Source of the DNA: Yamagishiella unicocca
Taxonomy: Eukaryota; Chlorophyta; Chlorophyceae; Chlamydomonadales; Volvocaceae
NCBI GenBank assembly: GCA_003116995.1
Contig: BDSL01000016.1
Location: 620,001 to 684,000 of the forward strand
Reading direction: 5' to 3'
Length of the DNA: 64,000 nt
A program made the translations under genes and the position numbers. Under the pieces are notes generated by a model. It saw nothing but the letters and a program-made list of their open reading frames with translations, did not search any database and was not told where the DNA came from. This document shows positions 35,853-47,700 of the stretch, piece by piece. Position 1 is the first letter of the stretch. Each line of letters begins with the position of its first letter.

Positions 35853-37245
35853 CACTAAGGAAGGCGGAGTCTGGGTGGAGTGAGTGTCAGCGGAGCTACA
35901 TGGCGGCTGACCCAAACGACCCGTGGGCGTGCATTTTAAACAAGGTGCCTTTTGGTTGAGCGCCTTGGGTTCATGGGGGGAGTGTTTGAGCGAACGAACT
36001 GTAAAAGGTCGTGCGGATTTATGAATAAAAGGGTCGTGCAGTAGAACTGGTTGTGATGGCGGGGGCGGCGGCTTTTTTGCATCGTAGTCTGTACATACAT
36101 TGGTGCGCGATTGTTTGCGGCTGCTCGAGATTCCAAACCCGATTGCTAGCACCGGTAGCATCTTGGCGGGTCGCGGACGCAACGAACATACGGGACGGTT
36201 GCGAACATCGCGATACCGCCAGGATACATAATGCATTATTGATTGCATCGTTTCCGTACGGCGAGGTGCGTGGTTGGCGTTCATTCGGCAGGGTGCTGGT
36301 GCCTACCCCTAACACGGTGCTGGTGCTTACCCCTAACGCGGTACACGCACGCACCAGCAGGAGGCAAGACGTTTGAACTTTGAAGAGGGACCCATGAGGC
36401 CTCCCAGCTCCACCGCGCTTGCGTGTGTCGGGGGCTATCCGGAAGCATGTCCTATACTCGGCACTAAGGATAACCTGAATCAGTAGGGACCCGGTCGATT
36501 TGTTGGTGTACATTATGACAATCTTAAGTGCTCAACACGGCATGCAGTGCCCTGCAGTTGCGCTGGAGGCCGCGTGAGTAGTTGGTGCGCCAGCGTGCCG
36601 TACATGCATTTTGTTTCCTGTTTTTTGGTAGCACCCGTGCCATGTTACCGTAATAAATATGTTATAATGTGCCGGTGTCTGGAGCTAAACGGATGATGAT
36701 GGTGCATGCTGTGGAAACCTTAGTTGCTGTGCGACGACGTTGCAGTTCATGTGGCCGCCACCGTATTTGCAGCGTTGCCGGGCGCTCGTAAGTGTATAGA
36801 AATCCCCCCTGACCCAGGGGTCGGCCGGCGTGAGTTAATGTTTGTGGGTTTACGCCCACGGCTGAAGCCTGCTAGGTGCAGCACAACCCAAAAAGGACGG
36901 GCGGGAAGGGCGACCTGCCGTGTGTTTCGTGAAGGCGGACGGGATCGTGTCCGTACGTTGGTTAAGCTGTGTTTCCTATTTGGGCAAAGTGGCCCCGCAT
37001 CGCTTCGTGTGGTCTGACCCCCACGCATGGGGGTGTCTGGTTATGTAACAGTAGCTTACATCCGACAGTCCTGTGCTCCAGTCTACTCCTGGTTCGCAGT
37101 CGGGCGTTGTGAGTGCCTTACTCGTGGAACCACATGGCGGGTGACAGAAGGCCAATCAGCGAGTGACTAAACGTGCACAGGCGCGGTGGCACGCCAAGCA
37201 GGTTCTACGATCGATGCGTTTATCGCGCATTTCGCTTAGTGCCGA
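35853..37245. other. region without recognisable gene
   Basis: AT-richer, non-coding in appearance. A small tandem duplication (GGTGCTGGTGCYTACCCCTA, twice) sits at about 36290-36345. Nothing else was recognised. Confidence 0.4.
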
Positions 37246-37680
37246 ATGCCAAATCCAAACTTCCTCAACTCGACGCAAAACAAAGACAGCAAGTTGTGGA
37301 TAGCAAGCTGCTGTAACACGAGCGGCCCTGCGGACGCCGTCGCCGTCGCCGCCGCCGTCGCGGCCGGCCTTGGCGGCGTCAGCGGAGGCATTGGCGACCC
37401 GGTCGACGCCGTGGAGGCCCGCGGCGACCGCGCCAAGTTCTCGGCGACGGAGGCGACCATCAGCAGCAGCCTGGTCAACACCTTTGGTCCTGAACCTGGC
37501 CAGGTGGTGCTGCAGCAGCAGTCCAGTGAGGGCGCAGCGGCGAAGGAGCGACCGCGGGTGTCCGTCAGCGTGGGGCCAGGGGGCTCGGGAGTGCGGTCAG
37601 TCAGCGACGGCGACGGCTCGTTAACCAAGGTGGGCCTGGCGGGGGGAATCGCAAGAGTCAGCACCAACCGGGCGGCGTGA
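37246..37680 (+). CDS. hypothetical Ala/Gly/Ser-rich ORF, 144 residues
   Basis: ATG to TGA, GC-rich from 37320 onward, with a GAC/GCC-rich codon pattern. A donor-like AAGGTGGGC occurs at about 37626, so the true exon could end there. The opposite strand is also open over the same stretch, which weakens the call. It could be a downstream exon of the 34994 gene or a separate gene. No family was recognised. Confidence 0.25.
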   Translation: MPNPNFLNSTQNKDSKLWIASCCNTSGPADAVAVAAAVAAGLGGVSGGIGDPVDAVEARGDRAKFSATEATISSSLVNTFGPEPGQVVLQQQSSEGAAAKERPRVSVSVGPGGSGVRSVSDGDGSLTKVGLAGGIARVSTNRAA

Positions 37681-37845
37681 GGCCGGAGCCAGGAGGTGGT
37701 TGGTGTACGTTTGGCGGTTGGCTGGACGGGGTGGTTGTGTGCTGGGGGCGGTGCATGCACTGGGGCGGCAGCTGGGCAGTCCTGCGGGCTTGGGAGTCCT
37801 CGCTCGCGCAGGGGCTAGCAGCAAGGGCGACAGGGGGATTCGGAC

Positions 37846-37921
37846 TGGGGTAGCGGCGGCGGCGGCGGTGGTGGTGGTGGTGGTGGTGGCGGTGATGGTG
37901 GTGGCGGTGATGGTGGTGCCG
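37846..37921 (+). repeat. GGC/GGT microsatellite
   Basis: Runs of GGC then GGT then GGCGGTGATGGT triplets. Confidence 0.9.
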
Positions 37922-38536
37922 GGACTTTGTGTGTCCTTTCGCACATCGGTGGCCGGGGGAAAAGGGGCTGGAATGTGCGAAGAGGGGGAAGAGCTGGGAT
38001 AGATGTCTGGCTATGAAAATAGCGGGTGCCGTACTGTCGCGGTGCAGGTCTCGACGCACGCGAAGCCAGCAGCGTCGTACGCCAGGCGGCCGACGCGGCG
38101 GAGCCGTGTTGGTAGTTGGACGTTTGGAGTTGGGCTGCGCGATCCGCATTCTGAAGACGTCGGCCCGTGATCTTCGGAGAGGGCGGGGCGGCGTTTGGAG
38201 TTATTCAAGAGACGTATGGGGCGATTCCAACTACATCATGGATGTTTTGTTCGGGGGACAAACGTCCGCGTCGGCGTTGTGAATCTTACCGTGTGGACGT
38301 GCGCTGAAGTCAATGGCGGAGCTGTCACGACACAGCGAGTAACCATCACAGCGCGTGCAGAGTGCTGTACTTGCCGTACTCTTAAGGGCATGTGTTGCGC
38401 CCTGCTGCGGTTAGCGCTGTTTGGTATATGTAGTTACATGGGATTACCGGTAATTACGGTATTTGTACTAGTGCTGTCACTGCAGTTGGATGCGAAGCCA
38501 ACGGACACGTGTGGATGTGTCGGCAGCCAATGGCAT

Positions 38537-40565
38537 ATTTTGTTGTAACGGTTACAGTGGGTTCCAGACCAAGAGGTAGAACCATCGGGCGCATCGCCTG
38601 ACACTGAACAAGACGGAGGAAACAGAAACCGACCTGCACCGAAACAAAGGCAAACCACCAGAACACCAAATTGACAGGCCGTAGGCATACAGAGCAGCAG
38701 CCTGCACCCCACGGGGAATTTGCACTAGAGGTTCCCCTATCAGGAACTGGCCACCAACCAACCTAACAGCCCAGCACCCGACGAACCAGTGAAGCGCCGC
38801 AACGATGCAAACATCGGAACCAGCCACCTCTCCTCCCATAAGGCACGGACCCCTAGCAGGGCTCAACACGCCTATATAGCCAGAAAGTATGAAGCACGGG
38901 AAACCCCGCTCCCCAAGACAACCCAAGCCGATCAGGAATCCACCAGTACCTCAGCCGGTCCCCCGCACACAAGGCGATTGGCGACAACCCGCAAGAAAGG
39001 ATGCCGAGGCCCCACTGCACCCCAGCCTTTCTGGGGAAGCCCCAGCGCAGCAAAGCCCCTCAGAAGGGCCCAAAACTCCACCAGCCCACGGCGAACGGCA
39101 CGATCCAGAAGACCACTACCCGGAGTAAGAGGGGGACCACCAGCCCCCGCCCTTTTCAAGGCCGCGGCCATAAACCGGCGCCCCACCTCCATGGCAGTAA
39201 TAGCCGCCAGGACCACTACATCCCAGACGCAGGACTGTACCCCGGTAGGTGCTTGCACCAACCAAACTTGCGCCCGTGTCACCCCTGTACCGAGCTGGGT
39301 CTCGAGTTGGGCAATCACTGCTTGAGCCACCGGGCAGAACCAAAAGTGGTGTAAGCGGGGGGTACCCGCCCCTGGAGACTCTCCAGCCGGCACACCGCAC
39401 CCACAGGGGGCTGCTGCTGCCGTCCGCATATGAGAATTTCCGAGGAGGGGGATCCCATCCACAGCCAACCGCCACCACCCCTCCTTATAGGCCGGCTCCC
39501 ACTTCATGCCAGACCAGAGCCGCCGGAACACTTGCTGCAAGGCATTCAGGGCCGCTGGCAGGACAGGCCCGGTACACCCAAGCGCTTCGCGCACAAATTT
39601 CTCATGCGCGGCCCGCCGGGCGTCCGCGAACTCGACCAGTTGCACAGCCGTCCCAACCCGAACAGTCATATCCCGCAGCGCCAGCGGCTCCCCCCCGCCC
39701 AACCGCCACCCCAACCGTGCGGTGAGCATGGACCCCACTTCCTCTATCCCAGGTAGAACGTGGGGTATACCCTGGGAGGAAACCGGCGGCATCACCAGTG
39801 CCGCTGCTTGCTTCCACGGGGTTGGCACCTCGGCTAGCAACGCTTCCAGCGCCCCCATACATTCCCGCCACCGATCAAGCCCCAGAAACGTCTTCGCTGC
39901 TCTTGACCGCGGATCTAAGACTCGGACGACGAGCCCCCCCCATCCCGCTGGCCATGCCGTCTGCACCGCCGCCTCGGACGCAACTAAGAAGTCCCGAAGT
40001 TCATCACGAGCCGTCAGAACATCGCCCAACGTCTTAATGGTCCAGCACCCCACCAGTTCTGGGTGTAAGTATTCCAAGCCCGGCCTCCTGCCGACCACCA
40101 TCTGCCCAGACTGGCAGGCTGCGAGGAGCGGGTTGCCCCAAATCGGCACGTGTACACACCACGGGCCTGGCACCAGCGGCTCGCTAGCGATGTCTTGTAC
40201 CGGGGGCCGTCGACCTCGAGCGCCGTGATCACCCGTCGGATATCAGCCGGCATCTCGTCCGCTCCCATCCACGGGCCCCTGCCTTGTGCTGTGAGCAGAT
40301 TCAGAGGTCCAAACGCCGGATGCACCCCCCTCAGGTAAATGCTAAGGCAACTGACCCATGGAGGCCGGCGCTCCCGGGGGCCCGCCATTGCCAGTACAAA
40401 ACGCAGGGCCCAACCAGCCCAGGTGGTGTCTGGCCGTATACATACTCCTGCCGAAAAGCCCGGTACACCACTTGAAACAATGCCGCCATACAGTTCACCC
40501 ACGCACGGGGTGCAGTTTTCCGTTGGAAGAGTCGCTTCAACCACGAACCGGAGTGCCCAGCAGAC
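38537..40565 (-). mobile_element. 5'-truncated non-LTR retrotransposon (LINE)
   Basis: The minus strand carries the 3' part of a LINE ORF, a ~390-bp 3' UTR (38541-38931) and a 3' terminus with TGTAA followed by ACAACAA. The left end is precise; the 5' end stops at about 40565, where the dimeric satellite begins. Tails identical in sequence occur elsewhere in the window, as expected for target-primed reverse transcription with variable 5' truncation. Confidence 0.8.
38932..40560 (-). pseudogene. LINE reverse transcriptase C-terminal fragment, frameshifted
   Basis: Two minus-strand frames overlap: one open over 40014-40637 (useful part down to about 40170), the second open from 40173 to the stop at 38932. 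A frameshift near 40165 joins ALEVDGPRYKTSLASRWCQA to VPIWGNPLLAACQSGQMVVG. The C-terminal part has the PIWGN motif and a zf-RVT-like zinc site (CGCGVPAGE, then HHFWFCPVAQAVI). The polymerase palm with its FADD-type catalytic box is absent because of truncation, so the copy is dead. The family cannot be named without a search. Confidence 0.75.
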
Positions 40566-41235
40566 CAGGTGCCAGCGTCGGTTATTACCAGTGGAATATA
40601 ATTCGGAGGCGTCGGCCAACGCCTCCGGATTTTCCAATTGGTAATAACCGATGCCGGCTCATGGCCGGCGCCTCCTGATCCTCCCATAGGTCATAACTAA
40701 CTGGTGAGAGCTCAAGTAAGGCCGACACCTCCGGCGGATTATTTCCCCTTGCGTGATAATAACCAACGCGCGCCAAGTCATCATGGCCGGCGCCTCCTTA
40801 TGATCCTCCCATGTGTAACTGGTGCCGGCACACGCAAGGTCGACACCACCGAATGTTTCCCTTTGCCAATAACCGACACCGGCTCCTGGCCGGCGCCCGC
40901 CTCCGGATCCTCCCATATGTAACTGGTGCCGACTCAAGGCCGACGCCTACCTCCTGATTCTCCCATTGGTAACAATCGACACCAGCTCATGGCTGGCGCC
41001 AAATGATGCTCCCATAGGTAACTGGTGCCGGCTCAAGGCCGACGCCTCCTGTTTCTCCCATTGGTAACAATCGACGCCGGCTCATTGCCGGCGCCTACGG
41101 ACCCTCCCATAGGTACGTAACTGGTGGCGGCTCAAGGCCGACACCGACCTCAGACCGACCCAGGGAGAGCAGCGAGGTGGTGAGGAGCGAGAGGGGATGA
41201 CTGAGGGATGCATGATAAAGGTTTTGGGTTTTAGG

Positions 41236-41482
41236 GCCGTCTCCAGCGTATGCCTTGAGAGTAGGTCGGTCTTAAGCGTAGGTCTTGAGCGTAGTGTCTC
41301 GAGCGTAGGCCTTGAGAGTAGGTCGGTCTTAAGCGTAGCGTAGGTCATAAGCGTAGGTCTTGAGCGTAGGCCTTGAGAGTAGGTCGGTCTTAAGCGTAGG
41401 CCTTAAGCGTAGGTCTTGAGCGTAGATCTTGAGTGTAGGTCTTGAACCTTGAACGTCCTTGAGCGTAGGTCTTGAACCTTGA
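41236..41482 (+). repeat. ~12-bp tandem repeat (CTTGAGCGTAGG family)
   Basis: About twenty imperfect copies of CTTGAGCGTAGG and variants (CTTAAGCGTAGG, CTTGAGAGTAGG), with GTCGGT spacers. Confidence 0.85.
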
Positions 41483-41483
41483 G

Positions 41484-41578
41484 CTCCTCCGTAGGCGACG
41501 GCGGCGGCGAAACGCTCGCATCCCTTCCAACCCATCCACATGACTCCCTGCCCCGGCGCATGATCCCCGAACCCGAGC
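41484..41578 (+). repeat. isolated diverged fragment of the ~232-bp satellite
   Basis: CTCCTCCGTAGGCG through CGCATGATCCCCGAACCCGA corresponds to part of the large satellite unit with several substitutions. It lies 3 kb left of the main array. Confidence 0.8.
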
Positions 41579-41741
41579 AAGTTCAAACACATAGCAGCAG
41601 ACATCACGAGTTGTTAACAGAACGGAACTCCCTACGTTACAACACCTTGTGCTGCAACGGTCCAGCCAGCGGGATGAGATTCAGCTGACGTTGACACCAA
41701 CGTCCCAGGGTTTCAGTCCATCAAATAGCATCCATAACCTC

Positions 41742-42075
41742 GCAACACATGACAAACGCCACAGCCCGCTCATAGCATAGCACCTCTGACCACCCTCCCC
41801 TTCCCAACACATGGCAAATGCCACAGCCCGCGCATAGCACCTCTGACCACCCTCCCCTACCCAACACATGGCAAACGCCACAGCCCGCGCATAGGACCTG
41901 CGACCCCCCCCCTTCCCAACACATGGCAAATGCCACAGCCCGCGCATAGCACCTCTGACCACCCTCCCCTACCCAACACATGGCAAACGCCACAGCCCGC
42001 GCATAGCACCTGCGACCCCCCCCCTTCCCAACACATGGCAAATGCCACAGCCCGCGCATAGCACCTCTGCCCACC
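41742..42075 (+). repeat. 57-bp tandem repeat, about six copies
   Basis: The unit contains ACATGGCAAATGCCACAGCC followed by CGCGCATAGCACCTCTGACC. Two alternating subtypes differ in the C-rich segment (CCACCCTCCCC versus CCCCCCCCTT). Confidence 0.9.
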
Positions 42076-42111
42076 TAAACCTTCCCAGCACCTACCGACG
42101 ACCCAGCACAA

Positions 42112-42420
42112 CTCCATCTCCAGAGCACCTCGATGGACTCAGCTGTCCAGCAGGAACGTTGACTTAAAGGAGAGCTGCGGCGGAGCAACGTAACCAAACA
42201 CGCCGTCGCTAGATAGCGAAAGCTGTTCGTGCATGATCACTCGATGGAAAACGAACGGATCTTGGACACCGGCCTGTGTTGGCAAGATACACCAGCAGAA
42301 GGCGATGGTCAGGGTTGCCGAACAAACAGCAGGTGGCGTGAGCTGTCGGCAGCAGGATTGACCCAAGTGGGAAGCCCCAACCTACCCGCGCGTGCTGTCC
42401 GCCGAGCGAGCCCAACCGGC
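42112..42420 (+). repeat. dispersed repeat, left copy
   Basis: About 310 bp, including AACTCCATCTCCAGAGCAC, ACACCGGCCTGTGTTGGCAA and a GAGCGAGCCCAAC end. It recurs with the same order and orientation at 58256-58590, on the other side of the large satellite. Confidence 0.8.
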
Positions 42421-44759
42421 TCATGGCCGGCGCCCACTTATGATCCTCCCGAAGATAACTGGTGTCAGCTCAAGGCCAACACCTCCTGATTCTCCCATAG
42501 GTAACAATCGACACCAGCTCAAATCATGGCCGGAGCCTCCTGATCCTCCCATAGCTAACTGCTGGTGCCCACGTTAGGCCGACGCCTCCTGATTCTCCCA
42601 TTGATTCTCCCATTAGTAAAAAAACCATCTGGTACCTGCTGACTCCCCTCATCATTGGAAACTGGTGCCGGGTCGAGGCGTATTGGTGACAATCGACACC
42701 AGCTCATGGCCGGCGCCTACGGACTCTCCCATAGGTAACTAGTGCCGGGTCAAGGTCGACGCCTCCTGATTCTCCCATTGGTAACAATCGACACCGGCTC
42801 ATGGCCGGCGCCTACGGACCCTCCCATAGGAAACTGGTGCCCAAGTTAGGCCGACGCTTCCGGATTCTCCCATTGGTAACAATCGACACCGGCTCATGGC
42901 CGGCGCCTACGGACTCTCCCATAGGAAACTGGTGCCCAAGTTAGGCCGACGCTTCCGGATTCTCCCATTGGTAACAATCGACACCGGCTCATGGCCGGCG
43001 CCTACGGACTCTCCCATAGGAAACTGGTGCCCAAGTTAGGCCGACGCTTCCGGATTCTCCCATTGGTAACAATCGACACCGGCTCATGGCCGGCGCCTAC
43101 GGACTCTCCCATAGGTAACTGGTGGCGGGTCAACGTCGACGGCTCCTGTTTCTCCCATTGGTAACAATCGACACCGGCTCATGGCTGGCCCCTCGCTCCT
43201 GATTCCCCTCATTGGAAACTGGTGCCGGGTCAAGGTCGACGCCTCATGATTCTCCCATTGGTAACAATCGACACCGGCTCATGACCGGCGCCTACGGACC
43301 CTCCCATAGGAAACTGGTGCCCAAGTTAGGCCGACGCTTCCGGATTCTCCCATTGGTAACAATCGACACCGGTTCATGACCGGCGCCTACGGACTCTCCC
43401 ATAGGTAACTGGTGCCCATGTTAGGCCGACGCTTCCGGATTCTCCCATTGGTAACAATCGACACCGGCTCATGGCCGGCGCCTACGGACTCTCCCATAGG
43501 TAACTGGCGCCCAGGTTAGGCCAACGCTTCCGGATTCTCCCATTGGTAACAATCGACACCGGCTCACGGCCGGCGCCTATGAACCCTCCCATAGGTAACT
43601 GGTAGCGGGTCAAGGTCGACGCCTCCTGATTCTCCCATTGGTAACAATCGACACCGGCTCATGGCCGGCGCCTACGGACCCTCCCATAGGAAACTGGTGC
43701 CCAGGTTAGGCCGACGCTTCCGGATTCTCCGATTGGTAACAATCGACACCGGCTCATGGACGGCGCCTACGGACCCTCTTATTGGTAACTGGTGCCGGGT
43801 CAAGGTCGACGCCTCCTGATTCTCCCATTGGTAACAATCGACACCGGCTCATGACCGGCGCCTACGGACCCTCCCATAGGTAACTGGTGCCCAAGTAAGG
43901 CCGACGCTTCCGGATTCTCCCATTGGTAACAATCGACACTGTCGGCTCATGGCCGGCGCCTACGGACTCTCCCATAGGTAACTGGTGGCGGGTCAAGGTC
44001 GACGCCTCCTGATTCTCCCATTGGTAACAATCGACACCGGCTCATGACCGGCGCCTACGGACCCTCCCATAGGAAACTGGTGCCCAAGTAAGGCCGACGC
44101 TTCCGGATTCTCCCATTGGTAACAATCGACACTGTCGGCTCATGGCCGGCGCCTACGGACTCTCCCATAGGTAACTGGTGGCGGGTCAAGGTCGACGCCT
44201 CCTGATTCTCCCATTGGTAACAATCGACACCGGCTCATGACCGGCGCCTACGGACCCTCCCATAGGAAACTGGTGCCCAAGTTAGGCCGACGCCTCCTGT
44301 TTCTCCCATTGGTAACAATCGACACCGGCTCATGGCTGGCCCCTCGCTCCTGATTCCCCTCATTGGAAACTGGTGGCGGGTCAAGGTCGACGCCTCCTGT
44401 TTCTCCCATTGGTAACAATCGACACCGGCTCACGGCCGGCGCCTACGGACCCTCCCATAGGTAACTGGCGCCCAGGTTAGGCCGACGCTTCCGGATTCTC
44501 CCATTGGTAACAATCGACACCGGACCATGGCCCGGCCCATCCCGAAGCAAAAGGAGCCCCCTACCTTCGAGGAGCTCCCTCGCTCCTCCGTAGGCGGCGA
44601 CGACGAAGGAACGCTCCCATCCCATCCAACCCACACGACTCCCTGCCCGGCGCATGATCCCCGAACCCGAGCCCGTCGCATGCCGCACTGCCAACCCAAC
44701 CCGAGCCCAACGCATGCCGTCCTTCGACCCAAACCCAGCCCTGCACATGCCGTCCACCC

Positions 44760-47700
44760 CCCCCCAAGCCCGCCCATCCCGAAGCAAAAGGAGCCGCCTA
44801 CCTTCGAGGAGCTCCCTCGCTCCTCCGTAGGCGGCGACGACGAAGGAACGCTCCCATCCCATCCAACCCACATGACTCCCTGCCCGGCGCATGATCCCCG
44901 AACCCGAGCCCGTCGCATGCCGCACTGCCAACCCAACCCGAGCCCAACGCATGCCGTCCTTCGACCCAAACCCAGCCCTGCACATGCCGTCCACCCCCCC
45001 AAGCCCGCCCATCCCAAAGCAAAAGGAGCCGCCTACCTTCGAGGAGCTCCCTCACTCCTCCGTAGGCGGCGACGACGAAGGAACGCTCCCATCCCATCCA
45101 ACCCACATGACTCCCTGCCCGGCGCATGATCCCCGAACCCGAGCCCGTCGCATGCCGCACTGCCAACCCAACCCGAGCCCAACGCATGCCGTCCTTCGAC
45201 CCAAACCCAGCCCTGCACATGCCGTCCGCCCCCCTCCCCAAGCCCGCCCATCCCGAAGCAAACGGAGCCGCCTACCTTCGAGGAGCTCCCTCGCTCCTCC
45301 GTAGGCGGCGACGACGAAGGAACGCTCCCATCCCATCCAACCCACATGACTCCCTGCCCGGCGCATGATCCCCGAACCCGAGCCCGTCGCATGCCGCACT
45401 GCCAACCCAACCCTAGCCCAACGCATGCCGTCCTTCGACCCAAACCCAGCCCTGCACATGCCGTCCACCCCCCCCCAAGCCCGCCCATCCCGTAGCAATA
45501 GGAGCCGCCTACCTTCGAGGAGCTCCCTCGCTCCTCCGTAGGCGGCGACGACGAAGGAACGCTCCCATCCCATCCAACCCCGCCCGGCGCATGATCCCCG
45601 AACCCGAGCCCGTCGCATGCCGCACTGCCAACCCAACCCGAGCCCAACGCATGCCGTCCGTCGACCCAAACCCAGCCCTGCACATGCCGTCCACCCCCTC
45701 CCAAGCCCGCCCATCCCGAAGCAAAAGGAGCCGCCTACCTTCGACGAGCTCCCTCGCTCCTCCGTAGGCGGCGACGACGAAGGAACGCTCCCAACCCATC
45801 CAACCCACATGACTCCCTGCCCGGCGCATCATTCCCGAACCCGAGCCCGTCGCATGCCGCACTGCCAACCCAACCCGAGCCCAACGCATGCCGTCCTTCG
45901 ACCCAAACCCAGCCCTGCACATGCCGTCCACCACCCCCCAAGCCCGCCCATCCCGAAGCAAAAGGAGCCGCCTACCTTCGAGGAGCTCCCTCGCTCCTCC
46001 GTAGGCGGCGACGACGAAGGAACGCTCCCATCCCATCCAACCCACATGACTCCCTGCCCGGCGCATGATCCCCGAACCCGAGCCCGTCGCATGCCGCACT
46101 GCCAACCCAACCCGAGCCCAACGCATGCCGTCCTTCGACCCAAACCCAGCCCTGCACATGCCGTCCGCCCCCCTCCCCAAGCCCGCCCATCCCGAAGCAA
46201 AAGGAGCCGCCTACCTTCGAGGAGCTCCCTCGCTCCTCCGTAGGCGGCGACGACGAAGGAACGCTCCCAACCCATCCAATCCCGCCCGGCGCATGATCCC
46301 CGAACCCGAGCCCGTCGCATGCCGCACTGCCAACCCAACCCGAGCCCAACGCATGCCGTCCTTCGACCCAAACCCAGCCCTGCACATGCCGTCCACCACC
46401 CCCCAAGCCCGCCCATCCCGAAGCAAAAGGAGCCGCCTACCTTCGAGGAGCTCCCTCGCTCCTCCGTAGGCGGCGACGACGAAGGAACGCTCCCATCCCA
46501 TCCAACCCACATGACTCCCTGCCCGGCGCATGATCCCCGAACCAGAGCCCGTCGCATGCCGCACTGCCAACCCAACCCGAGCCCAACGCATGCCGTCCTT
46601 CGACCCAAACCCAGCCCTGCACATGCCCTCCACCACCCCCCAAGCCCGCCCATCCCGAAGCAAAAGGAGCCGCCTACCTTCGAGGAGCTCCCTCGCTCCT
46701 CCGTAGGCGGCGACGACGAAGGAACGCTCCCATCCCATCCAACCCACATGACTCCCTGCCCGGCGCATGATCCCCGAACCCGAGCCCGTCGCATGCCGCA
46801 CTGCCAACCCAACCCGAGCCCAACGCATGCCGTCCTTCGACCCAAACCCAGCCCTGCACATGCCGTCCACCCCCCCAAGCCCGCCCATCCCAAAGCAAAA
46901 GGAGCCGCCTACCTTCGAGGAGCTCCCTCACTCCTCCGTAGGCGGCGACGACGAAGGAACGCTCCCATCCCATCCAACCCACATGACTCCCTGCCCGGCG
47001 CATGATCCCCGAACCCGAGCCCGTCGCATGCCGCACTGCCAACCCAACCCGAGCCCAACGCATGCCGTCCTTCGACCCAAACCCAGCCCTGCACATGCCG
47101 TCCGCCCCCCTCCCCAAGCCCGCCCATCCCGAAGCAAACGGAGCCGCCTACCTTCGAGGAGCTCCCTCGCTCCTCCGTAGGCGGCGACGACGAAGGAACG
47201 CTCCCATCCCATCCAACCCACATGACTCCCTGCCCGGCGCATGATCCCCGAACCCGAGCCCGTCGCATGCCGCACTGCCAACCCAACCCTAGCCCAACGC
47301 ATGCCGTCCTTCGACCCAAACCCAGCCCTGCACATGCCGTCCACCCCCCCCCCAAGCCCGCCCATCCCGTAGCAATAGGAGCCGCCTACCTTCGAGGAGC
47401 TCCCTCGCTCCTCCGTAGGCGGCGACGACGAAGGAACGCTCCCATCCCATCCAACCCCGCCCGGCGCATGATCCCCGAACCCGAGCCCGTCGCATGCCGC
47501 ACTGCCAACCCAACCCGAGCCCAACGCATGCCGTCCGTCGACCCAAACCCAGCCCTGCACATGCCGTCCACCCCCTCCCAAGCCCGCCCATCCCGAAGCA
47601 AAAGGAGCCGCCTACCTTCGACGAGCTCCCTCGCTCCTCCGTAGGCGGCGACGACGAAGGAACGCTCCCAACCCATCCAACCCACATGACTCCCTGCCCG

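Larger units (their letters stand above)
40566..44521 (+). repeat. 95-bp dimeric satellite array, interrupted
   Basis: The repeat unit has two related halves: one starts CTCCCATTGGTAACAATCGA, the other CTCCCATAGGTAACTGGTGC. Each is followed by a CCGGCTCATGGCCGGCG-like hairpin or its degenerate form. Copies at 40566-41140 are diverged and irregular; those at 42422-44521 are regular, with spacing of 95 bp (for example 42866 to 42961). The array directly abuts the LINE on the left and the large satellite on the right. It is interrupted between 41150 and 42420 by other repeats. No coding capacity. Confidence 0.9.

Noticed and set aside
35487..36284. Second CAP-like gene suggested by a WSGTHCKRYNN peptide on the minus strand
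   Set aside because: That peptide is the translated LINE 3' tail; the same peptide appears at 38.5 kb and no CAP motifs accompany it.
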